From Trichobilharzia regenti (taxonomy: Eukaryota > Platyhelminthes > Trematoda > Strigeidida > Schistosomatidae), in assembly GCA_944472135.2 (NCBI GenBank), contig OX235266.1:12627925-12691924 (forward strand): a stretch of DNA of 64,000 bases, written 5' to 3'. The position numbers and the translations under genes are program-made. The notes beneath the pieces were generated by a model. The model did no database searches. It saw only the letters and a program-made list of their open reading frames with translations, and had not been told where the DNA came from. Numbering within the stretch: position 1 is the stretch's first letter; every line of letters begins with the position of its first letter. Below are positions 56,291-64,000 of this stretch, piece by piece.

Positions 56291-56799
56291 TTTTTTTTCT
56301 GAGCACTGTTCACTAAGTCCAGAACATCCTATCAACTAAAAACCTGCAAAATTTGCAAGTATTTTGAAACGTTTCTGTTCACGAACATAATAATAATAAT
56401 AATTTATTCGGGCTATAAACAGCAGCTGGTTAGAGGCCAAAGAAATAAATGATGGTAGCATATTATTCTACAAAAATACTGTTCTTGCTTTATTCAATTA
56501 CATAAAAATACCAAACACATCCACCTTGGCTGAAATATTCTCAATCATTTGAACATTATCCACTTTTAAATAAGGATCTAGATTAATGTGATGTGTTTAT
56601 CAGGGCTTTGAGGAAGGCATAGTTAAGATAAGGCATGCTACTTTTTAAACTTAAAATTTAACCCCTTTAGAAGCAGTCAAAAGTGAACTAATCTGGAGTC
56701 AGTCAAGTACACCACAATTAACAATGAGTTGGTGATGAACTATTGAGTCTACAGCCAACACTGATAGAATTACTGAATAGGACTAGACACATTACACTA
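56291..56799. other. No gene; PLE terminus pieces
   Basis: 56440-56510 resembles the terminus near 56010 (tactgttcttgctttattc). Nothing else recognised. Confidence 0.4.
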
Positions 56800-57150
56800 C
56801 TTACTGACTGGTTTTTAACCAAAGTATCCAATACAGTCAGTCTCACAGAAGGTCAGTCGCGACGGTGACGTATCTGACTGCAGCACTCGGTGAAGCGGGT
56901 TCGAGTCACAGAAGAGACACGATTCCCCTGAAGGTTGCAAATGAGCCTTGCTGACTAGTAGGTGTCAACAAAGACGAAACGTAGGTCAGGTAAGGCCTCC
57001 TAACTATTGCCTCCAATAATGAACAATTCGAAGTGCACCGTGATAGTGAGCCAACCCGCATGGTGGCCACAATGCAAACGTGACTGAAAGAATTAAGTCT
57101 GCAACAAACAAATGACTAAACACGTGTTACTAGTTACTAATTAGTGTCGA
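56800..57150 (+). repeat. Family D repeat
   Basis: Order as at 43380: gtatccaatacagtcagtct, gaaggtcagtcgcgacggtg, a B box gggttcgagtcac, gaagagacacgattcc, ccttgctgactagtagg, aggcctcctaactattgc, then the tail agtgcaccgtgatag, gcatggtggccacaatg. The A-box half is shortened. Confidence 0.65.
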
Positions 57151-57274
57151 ATCAAACACTGAATAACGAAACGTACATTTTTCTATTCTAAGGTTGTTCC
57201 TTCTAGTAATCCTGTTCCACACTGTTCCATATTATATATAGGTATTGGTTTGTGTGTATTTGTCTGATTAGTTA

Positions 57275-57545
57275 CAGGATTTCGTCATGAGCTGACATCG
57301 GTTAGACAGGCATTTAGAAAGCCAGCTCGTAGATCATTCGACCTGATCCAATTATCCATGAATTCCAAATTTTTGCAATTCACGACGTAGAGCAACCATC
57401 AACCACAAGGTCCTGCATTCAAGCCACAGTGAGTGAGTGCTGATGAAGATTCCCAAATAAGGACGAAACACCTGTCCAGTAAACTCAGGTTTTCCAATGG
57501 CTTTCTAAATGATTTCAGCTCATGATGAAATCCTGTAACCAATAT
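57275..57545. mobile_element. Head-to-head hammerhead SINEs, truncated
   Basis: 57275-57403 is a minus copy (tail catgagctgacatcgg, then tgatccaattatccatgaa and attcacgacgtagagc) that lacks its hammerhead. 57404-57545 is a plus copy starting at the B-box region with a preserved hammerhead and the tail. Confidence 0.75.
57434..57488 (+). ncRNA. Hammerhead with intact CUGAUGA and GAAA boxes
   Basis: CTGATGA at 57440-57446, stem II agattcccaaataaggac (GTCC-type pairing reduced), GAAA at 57475-57478, stem III caccTG region and the cleavage triplet GTC, then CAGTAAACTC. The 5' strand of stem I (gagtg) no longer pairs well with CAGTAA, so activity is uncertain. Confidence 0.6.
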
Positions 57546-57829
57546 TCTATTGTAATACTGAACAAAACACGTAAGCACCGAAGATGAATACATAATACAT
57601 ACTAATGGACATAGGAGATCATAAGCAACGATTAGAAAAGGCGCCAGATATTTGCTAGCCTGTGACTTTAACACTAGACTTTTCTCTCAAAGCATCAATA
57701 AACTTGTGTCTCACGCCGATATATGTTGAATACTATTCTATATATTTCTTTACTTCGTCGCTAACTAATCATATTGACATGAATGACACATAGAATAACT
57801 AAATGAAAAAATAAAAAAGTGTCTATCTG
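57546..57829. other. Spacer
   Basis: Nothing recognised. Confidence 0.4.
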
Positions 57830-58520
57830 TCTACGGCTATAGCAGAACTAGGGATTGTACATACTTCTTTTGCACACAAAGGTCTGGCTTAAAGTCATGA
57901 ATTGCCAACGCCTCAGCTCTCTTTAGGAGTCTGTAACGAAGAAGACGCGGGAAGTTAGCATGGATTCAGAAAAATATAATCTTAAAGTCATGGTCAGGGT
58001 TGACAGAGGGACAGAAGGCGATCAGGTGTTTTAGAATAGAGCTTCGCACACACATCCTTTCTCTCTTGTAAAACCATGCTGCTGGAATATTTTCTCGTAT
58101 CTGTGTGGAAAGCGTCCTCTGACTACGGCCAATATACTTTGCTCTACAAGAGCAGATGAACTGATAGATGCATAGGGAGGCGGCCAGATGGGGGAGCTTA
58201 TCTTTTACAGAGATAGAGAACAATTTGCGGCTCATGAACGTCATATTTAATCTAGCCGCAGGGAACGTCTTACTAACTGATTTAGAGAGACGATTTTTTT
58301 GAGCATATCTGAAGCTTGATCACCTTTGAATTCCAAGTTCATGAATAAGGTTTTCTTTAGAACTGAGTCAGTGACCAGTTTACACTGCTTATCTTTCATG
58401 TTACTGTCAATAAGTCGGTTAGGGTAACCGTTTTCTGCGATTGTGGCTTTTAGGAAGTCAAGTTCTGAGTCAACGCAATCAGAACTACAAAATATTCCTT
58501 ATCCTAAAGCAGTTCTTCTA
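57830..58520 (-). pseudogene. PLE GIY-YIG fragment, third lineage
   Basis: The minus frame at 58244-57966 reads MTFMSRKLFSISVKDKLPHL, SLCIYQFICSCRAKYIGRSQ, TLSTQIRENIPAAWFYKRER, SSILKHLIAFC. The nuclease words IYQF and YIGR are present. Downstream, 57850-57960 holds the decayed C-terminal part, and 58250-58500 the upstream thumb and linker sequence. Confidence 0.85.
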
Positions 58521-58724
58521 AAACAGTTCAAAGTACTTATAATTGGCTGAAATACTCCTATATCGTGAATTAGGAAGTAGGCTCTATGAAAAATATTCTT
58601 TTCAATAAACTGTTTCTAAATTCTTATACTAATAAAACGCGTATTATCAACATAATAATAATATTAGGGTACGTATTGGATATATGACTACGGATCTCCA
58701 AACAAGACAGAAAGTAAGAAATGT

Positions 58725-58930
58725 TTGGTTTCAGGATTTCATCATGAGCTGACATTAGTTAGAGAACCATTGGAAAACCTGGGAGTACTGGACAGCTGTT
58801 TCGTTCTAGTTTGGGACTTTTCAGCAGTACGCACCCACCGGGATGGTGACCAGTGGAGGAGTTCAGGATGCCCATTACTTTATCTTTGTGGCTTGTCAGC
58901 TGGATTTATCCATTTTTCCATTTTTACTGA
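58725..58930 (-). mobile_element. Hammerhead SINE 3' end joined to an Sm-alpha-like piece
   Basis: 58725-58840 is a minus hammerhead SINE 3' half. At 58841 it changes to gatggtgaccagtggagg, ttcaggatgcccatt and cttgtcagctggattta, the reverse of an Sm-alpha-like copy with a broken core (CTGACAA). The two ribozyme families are directly joined. Confidence 0.7.
58785..58830 (-). ncRNA. Hammerhead, perfect stem I, two core changes
   Basis: Minus strand: GTACTG, core CTGAAAA (CUGANGA expected: one key change, G8 to A), stem II gtcccaaactagaac, GAAA, cagctgtc, CAGTAC. Stem I pairs at all six positions and the GUC cleavage triplet is intact. Confidence 0.65.
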
Positions 58931-59310
58931 GCTTACTAATAGATAAGCTTGGTTTAGATGCTTGTCAACCGGGGAAAAAAACCCTGTAACATTATCGAGG
59001 TTGTCGAGCGTTCTATCAGTGAACCACTCACTCTTCTTGGCTCTTAGAGCTAGGATCTTATGTGGATTCTGCATGTGTACTTCCGGAATATACAATTCTG
59101 CTTTGGTTGACCTTGTTTCAGCAGTTTAACACACATATATATCGAAAACGTGGGCGAAGTTTGTATTCATAGTGTATTAGAGATATGGTGTGTAACACGA
59201 AAGGCAAAATCAGCATCTATATGATGTAATATACCGACCGAGTGTAGCAGAGGTGAACGTTTTCCATATTTCATGTCATACTTTCTTAATCAAGTTTGAA
59301 AATATAGAGC
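58931..59310. other. No gene recognised
   Basis: Nothing recognised up to the left edge of block B. Confidence 0.5.
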
Positions 59311-60000
59311 CAGTATAGAGCCAGCGAAGACAGTTGTTGGTTGATAAAGGTCTGCAACAGGCTGTTGGAAATATTCTTTGTGACCTACCTGCAAAGTTTC
59401 TGATCCGTATAGAAGAACTGACTGACTTGATGTCGTTTGTATTGAAAGTCCGACCGAATTTTGTTGACGAAGACTCCCAGATTGGTTTCAGTTGGTTGAT
59501 GAATGTGTTTCTCGCCTGCCTTCTTGATTCTCGCTCGATTTGACATCCTCGTCCGTTCCGACTGCCTGTAGTTAAGACAATGCTCCCTATATAAGTGAAC
59601 GAAGTGACCTCTTTCAAATCCCTCCCGTTGATGGTGATTGGTGCTGGATGTTGCTGTTGCTGTTGTTGTTGGTTGGTTATTTTCATAACCTCTGTCTTGT
59701 GTTTGTTCATCTGGAGTCCTGTCTCCATCGGCTGCATCTTTGATCAGTTTGTCGGGTTTCGCTTGTAAGTCTTCGATTTTGTGTGACATCGAACACAAAT
59801 CATCCACACGCGAAATTCAGGTCTTCTAGGTTCTTCACGTCGGTCCAGGATATACCTCTCTTCTCATTTTCCACTGCTTCTTTAATCCCAAATATTCATG
59901 AATCATGTACAACCATACAGAGAAACATTGTCAAAACCATTCAGAAAACTTATTTTGGTTCCACTTTACATTCATTATTATTAATAATAATAATAATGAT
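59311..60000 (-). pseudogene. RTE fragment, minus strand (block B)
   Basis: Same content as 50215-50900: MDDLCSMSHKIEDLQAKPDK, MNKHKTEVMKITNQQQQQQQ, PITINGRDLKEVTSFTYIGS and IKSVSSSIRIRNFAGRSQRI. Here the 3' end of the RTE is missing, because the block B homology begins inside the element near 59311. Confidence 0.88.
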
Positions 60001-60669
60001 TACAAAAGGTTTTTTTAGACATTACGTTAACATATAATGCATAATTTTCAGCATACTTAAATTGCAAAATATCTACTCTTTGTACAGGTTTTTCAAATAA
60101 AATGACATTCAGCAATACATCGTGTGACTTCGTGTTGCTCCGTCTAAATCAATATTTTAATCCTCGGTATCACATTGACACCACAAAATTAAAACATGCG
60201 CAACTTAATGTATCGATCTAGAAGCGTAAATTAGATGATTAAAACGGTAAGAAATGGAGGAGGGTTTATTCTTTGTGCTTGATTTAAGCAGGTCAGATGA
60301 TCACATGAGAAAAACTGCTGCTTATTGCTAAAAATAAATACACAAATATTCTCGTAGATTTTTGCAATTAGGTATGTGTTTAAGATATAATGTTGAGCAC
60401 TATTTAAAGTATGTGTCGGTTATAGAACGCTTGCAGACAAGGCACGCGCTTTGACTTTGATCACTGACCGATCAACTTCTAAACATCATCGAATAACTTA
60501 GCCAGTATTAAGCACGAGAAAATAGTGAAGTTCATGCGTGAGGCCAGCAACCATGTCTCTTTAGAACAAGATTGTCGCTACTGAAACTTCAAAGCCTAGT
60601 GCTGAAGGCATATATCTCACCTGGAAGGCGAAGTATGCGAAGAAACAATTAAATTAGTTAGGATGGCTC
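60001..60669. other. Block B internal stretch, nothing recognised
   Basis: Counterpart of 50901-51589. Confidence 0.5.
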
Positions 60670-61640
60670 TTTCCATCTTGGAGAACAGGAAAACAGAAGA
60701 TATATCAAGTGTCTTCACATACATAACTTAAACTCACTGGTAGAAATAACAAAATTCACATCTAAATCGGAAAATGAAAAAGGAGAAGCATGTTAGATTG
60801 TAAAATAAAACTTATCAAAGAGGGTGAGTTGCACACCAGCTTTAATAAAAAGCCAACCACATTCTAATTTTGGTATATTTAGATGCTAGTTAATTACATC
60901 CGTTGTCTGTGAAGGCACACAGCCTTATTTAGGTGTCTAACAAAACAATAGCACTAAGTAGTACAACAAAAAGACTAAATGATGAAATGAAACAGATAGG
61001 AGAGGTGTTGGTGTTAAATAACTATCCTGCAAAATTCATTAGCAAGCTCGAAAAAGGTCAAAAGCAAAACAAAAATAATTGTGAAACTAGTAATGATAAC
61101 GTAAATAAGAGAGAATATAAGGCATCTACTGTTATACCATATAAGGAGGGGACATCTGAGACCCTACGTAGGATTCTCACTAAAGTAGGAATTAGGGTGG
61201 CATTTAAATCTACAAATTCACTCAGAGACAAGCTCTGTAGGCGGTGCCAATTATACAAAATAATATAATTCACTAAATACCTTGCAATGACTGTGAGTGA
61301 GGTCTATTACATAAGTCAAACGAGTAGATCGAGGATAGCCAGATCGTCTGTCAGGATAAAAGAATTTAGGCAAGGGTAGAATGGTTGGTCGCACGAAGAT
61401 GATTAATTTAGAAAAAAGTTGAGCAGTCGCAATGCATTCATTAACAAACAACCACACAATAGGTTGGGAGAAGTCTAGAATTATAAGAAGTAATCTAGGT
61501 AGGTGGAGAGAGAGGGACTGATTACTGTATCCTGGTTCATCGAGTCTGCACCCAATACTTGCAATAGAAATGACTCATCATCACTCCTACCAGAAATATG
61601 GAAAATACTACTACCAATCAATTCAAGCAATGACAAATAA
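60670..61640 (+). pseudogene. Penelope-like fragment (block B)
   Basis: A frame at 60933-61268 reads TKRLNDEMKQIGEVLVLNNY, PAKFISKLEKGQKQ, ASTVIPYKEGTSETLRRILT and KVGIRVAFKSTNSLRDKLC. This is the RT-to-nuclease linker (compare VAIPYKNGTSEVIQRNLKNI at 12250). The GIY-YIG segment follows in a broken frame near 61290. It retains codons that block A has lost by frameshift near 52015. Confidence 0.85.
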
Positions 61641-61839
61641 TGAAATTATATAAACGAAGTTTGAAAACTGTGTGGGTCATGCCTTGGTATGATTATGAGC
61701 AGCAATAAATTGTGCTCCAAAACGTGGTCATCAACAAATATTACTGTATAAGACACTGTGAGACTTTGTCAGAATAAATTTTACCCACAATGGAATTAAC
61801 AGAAAAGGTGTTTCGAGAATCCCTTCTTGACGATTAAAT
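61641..61839. other. Block B internal stretch
   Basis: Counterpart of 52521-52744, almost identical to it. Confidence 0.5.
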
Positions 61840-62545
61840 TGCAATGGGTATACTTCAGGTGAACATAAAGAAAACAGAGGTGATGATGAAGGTTCCTGGG
61901 AAACACCAACATCAACAACAACAACAACAGACAACAGTCATCATAAATGAGAGGAACCTGGGATGCATTGTGTCAACTACAGGTGAAACTAAAGAGGATA
62001 TCAAAGCGAAGATCGGTAAGGCAAGGTATGGAGAATAAGATCCAGATTTTCAAATCCTATGAGAAGTTAGTCAGTACCACTATACAGATCAGAGACATAG
62101 CGTGTCATGAAGAGCAACTCACACAAATTACAGACCTTCAACAACAGCTGTCTTCGGTCAGTTCTCAAGGTCAGATGTCCAGAAAAGAGCAGCAATAGGG
62201 ATTTCTGGCAACGAACGAACCGACGAAGCAGAAACCAACCGTGCAACAACTAAGCAGGAAGAATTGGAGGTGGATTGGCTGGCCATATTCTGAGGAAACC
62301 ATCAAGTGACATCGCTAGACGAGACCTGGAGTGAAACCTGAAAAGAAAGCAGTAGGTTGGTCGCTCAAGGGTGGCATGGAGGAGATCATGTGAAGCGGAG
62401 ATTAAAGCATATGGGTACATTTGGAGCTAGGTGAAAAATTCAGCAGAGAAAAGAACGCAATGGAGAAGTGCGGCTGAAGCACAAAGTACCTCTAAGAATT
62501 AAAGGAAATAATAGTAATAGTAATATTAACATTATAATGATTAAT
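61840..62545 (+). pseudogene. RTE 3' end, plus strand (block B)
   Basis: Plus strand: MGILQVNIKKTEVMMKVPGK, GCIVSTTGETKEDIKAKIGK, later gagacatagcgtgtcatg and a cagctgtcttcggtcagttc region, ggaggtggattggctgg, and a tail ending in aattaaaggaaataatag. Keeps 53 nt lost in block A and lacks 27 nt present there. Confidence 0.88.
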
Positions 62546-62789
62546 AATACTGAACAAATCACGTAGGAACCGAAGACGCATACATACAGATCACGTCAAA
62601 AGCGATGATAAACCCGAAGTTAATTGGAATAGTATTCATGACAAGATTGAAGAAAAACAAAACAGAAGAAAAGATCTTCTTTTTGTTGTTACTTTTTTTG
62701 ACAAATTACCAATTGAAATACAAAAAACTTGATCATCAGCATCGGATCATAACTTTCAAACAGATCAATCAAATATGCATTAAGAAACC

Positions 62790-62797
62790 TATAAATA
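62790..62797 (+). promoter_or_regulatory. TATA box of MEG-like gene B
   Basis: tataaata 42 bp upstream of the ATG at 62832. The 71 bp before the exon differ from block A at only three positions by hand count. Confidence 0.6.
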
Positions 62798-62831
62798 AAT
62801 ATGTGATCACAGTGAAGACTCTAGCGAAGAG

Positions 62832-62907
62832 ATGATTAAATTGATTGTGTTTTCTCTTCTCTTGTCATCTGCATATGCCGGTGTAGCATCAACCACCACT
62901 ACAGGAG
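62832..62907 (+). CDS. MEG-like signal-peptide first exon, copy B
   Basis: ATG plus 25 codons and one base, ending in acaggag before the donor gtaagc at 62908 (phase-1 intron). The peptide is MIKLIVFSLLLSSAYA followed by GVASTTTTG. It is one codon shorter than copy A with eight substitutions by hand count, five of them amino-acid changing. The signal peptide is nearly unchanged, while the mature end has lost the N-V-T sequon and become a run of threonines. Downstream exons would lie beyond 63250, across a PLE insertion or past the window. Identification as a micro-exon gene is by exon form; a different small secreted family cannot be excluded. Confidence 0.72.
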
Positions 62908-63246
62908 GTAAGCAGTGTGTGTGTATTATATATGTTGTGCTGTTTCGACTTGTAACTTTCCTAAACGTTAATGTGTGGCTATTTAAGAAAATGTGAACAA
63001 GACGTGTAGTGGTTGATAGTCACGAATTTGAGGCAATTGATGATGGCTGCAGGTCTCCGTGGAAACAGTATGTCTCACAGAGAGGCAGTGGATACATCCA
63101 GCTGACGGTTCATATGTAGGATGGACAATGCGTCATGGACACTACTGCTAAATACCTTACAAACGACGAAGTCTAAGTAGTATCAAGACACGTCCAGACG
63201 CTGTTCCTACCGTGGCAAAATTCGGATTGATGATTCTTCTTCTCAC
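62908..63246 (+). repeat. Start of intron 1 with Sm-alpha-like relic (B)
   Basis: Donor gtaagcagtg. At about 63085 it reads gtggatacatccagctgacg, then a changed core, ggacaatgcgtcatggac and actgctaaa. Same relic as in block A, so the insertion is older than the duplication. Confidence 0.65.
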
Positions 63247-63681
63247 GGAAAATACCCATTGAGTCATGAAGAAAATAAAAGACGGATTCAGCGAAGAAAA
63301 TTTTCTTTATCGACGAAATCATCTTCAGAGGCTGTACAGTCGTATTTATACTTAGAAGAATGTATAGTGGTCTATTATTGAATAATAGGGGGTGACAAAA
63401 TTGCTGTAATTAATCATAAGTGGCTTTAGAGGTGAAAATTAAAAGTTGTAAATTACATGGTACTTGACGGAACAAAGATAGAAGTTAGAAAAGGTTAAAA
63501 TTGCTCTTGAGTGAGAATAAAGTTATTAGAGTGTCAATTTAACAAGTGTGAAGAAGGTGTGAAAATATATGAAATTGATAATAGTGAATTAATTATTAAA
63601 GCAAAAGCAAACTAAAAGTAAAATTAAAGATTAAGAACAAAATCAAAAATATTTTTTAACAGGGAAGGATAAGTGAAGAGG
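63247..63681 (-). repeat. PLE terminal region
   Basis: Lies directly after the stop of the minus-strand endonuclease. It includes gattcagcgaagaaaatt, ggctgtacagtcgtattta and ttagaaaaggttaaaatt, which loosely resemble 19860-19930 and 20120. It is taken as the pLTR of this PLE. Confidence 0.6.
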
Positions 63682-64000
63682 TTAAGACCAAGGTAGAATA
63701 AGAGACTGGACAAACTTTTTCTGTATACAGAGATCAGGGTTGTATTGATGTATTGCCAGCGCCTCCGCCATACACAAAAGCCGGAACCTGACGCCTTTTG
63801 TACAATTTGGCTTCACTTTGTAGATGATGTTGAAAGACGACTCTGGTGGAGCTACGTGGCCTGAGTTCACCAAATGCTCGAGAATTGAGCTAGTAATTGT
63901 CTTGTATTGTCCCTTTGCTAACCATGCCGGATAATGTTCAGAGATGCGTTTGGAAAGCGTGCGCTTTGTGCGGCCAATATAACTTGCTCCACACGAGCAT
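63682..64000 (-). CDS. PLE GIY-YIG endonuclease, open and cut by window edge
   Basis: The minus-strand frame is open for 105 codons from the window edge to a TAA at 63682-63684. It reads CSCGASYIGRTKRTLSKRI, SEHYPAWLAKGQYKT, SSILEHLVNSGHVAPPESSF, FRLLCMAEALAIHQYNPDLC and ends LILPWS. YIGR and EH of the GIY-YIG fold are intact. The RT part, if present, lies beyond 64000. This is the least damaged PLE coding stretch in the window, so the copy may be young. Confidence 0.9.
   Translation of the reverse strand, partial: CSCGASYIGRTKRTLSKRISEHYPAWLAKGQYKTITSSILEHLVNSGHVAPPESSFNIIYKVKPNCTKGVRFRLLCMAEALAIHQYNPDLCIQKKFVQSLILPWS

Larger units (their letters stand above)
59311..63246 (+). repeat. Segmental duplication, block B
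   Basis: Second copy of the 3.9-kb block. Its left edge lies inside an RTE fragment and its right edge (near 63246, after gatgattcttcttctcac) coincides with the start of a PLE terminal sequence. Confidence 0.92.

Noticed and set aside
1..64000. CRISPR array, operon or bacterial gene content
   Set aside because: Repeats are dispersed retroelements without regular spacers, and there are GT donors, LINE, SINE and PLE sequences. The sequence is eukaryotic.

Overview
This is an AT-rich, gene-poor, repeat-dense stretch of a flatworm genome, most probably a schistosome (blood fluke). Three things point there. First, short repeats carry hammerhead-ribozyme cores like the Sm-alpha repeats known from Schistosoma. 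Second, there are many decayed Penelope-like (PLE) and RTE-type retroelements. Third, three short signal-peptide exons, each ending in a phase-1 splice donor, look like first exons of schistosome micro-exon genes (MEGs). The species cannot be fixed from the sequence alone. No long intact host coding gene, real tRNA, rRNA or CRISPR array was found.

Layout. 1-9000: Sm-alpha-like pieces, a GC-rich block, RTE tails, a tRNA-derived SINE and a PLE with mirrored arms ending in a 57-bp hairpin. 10100-13350: two PLE copies, the second with an almost readable reverse transcriptase and a SINE inside its GIY-YIG endonuclease. 13430-18400: hammerhead SINEs, some in head-to-head pairs, an RTE with a recognisable RT domain, and the first MEG-like exon (16622). 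19490-26470: an LTR-like piece, a PLE with long inverted terminal arms, more hammerhead SINEs and RTE tails. 27660-31350: four RTE fragments. 31740-36800: hammerhead SINEs and three PLE endonuclease fragments. 37550-47700: SINEs, RTE, Sm-alpha, a PLE fragment and a CR1/Jockey-like RT.

49835-63250 holds the main structural feature. A block of about 3.9 kb is present twice in the same orientation, at 50215-54126 and 59311-63246. Each block contains, in order, a minus-strand RTE fragment, a PLE fragment, a plus-strand RTE 3' end, a TATA box, a MEG-like signal-peptide exon, and an Sm-alpha-like relic in intron 1. About 5.2 kb of other repeats separates them. The two exons differ by one codon and by several substitutions in the part that would become the mature N-terminus. 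The window ends inside another PLE whose endonuclease frame is still open.

How the parts work together. The autonomous machinery is PLE (RT plus GIY-YIG endonuclease), RTE and a CR1-like LINE, all broken where they can be read. The short elements appear parasitic on them. One SINE type shares its 3' tail with RTE. The hammerhead SINEs resemble PLE in forming inverted, 5'-truncated pairs. The probable host genes are the two or three MEG-like secreted-protein genes, with downstream exons that I could not locate. Family names are from recognition without a database search.
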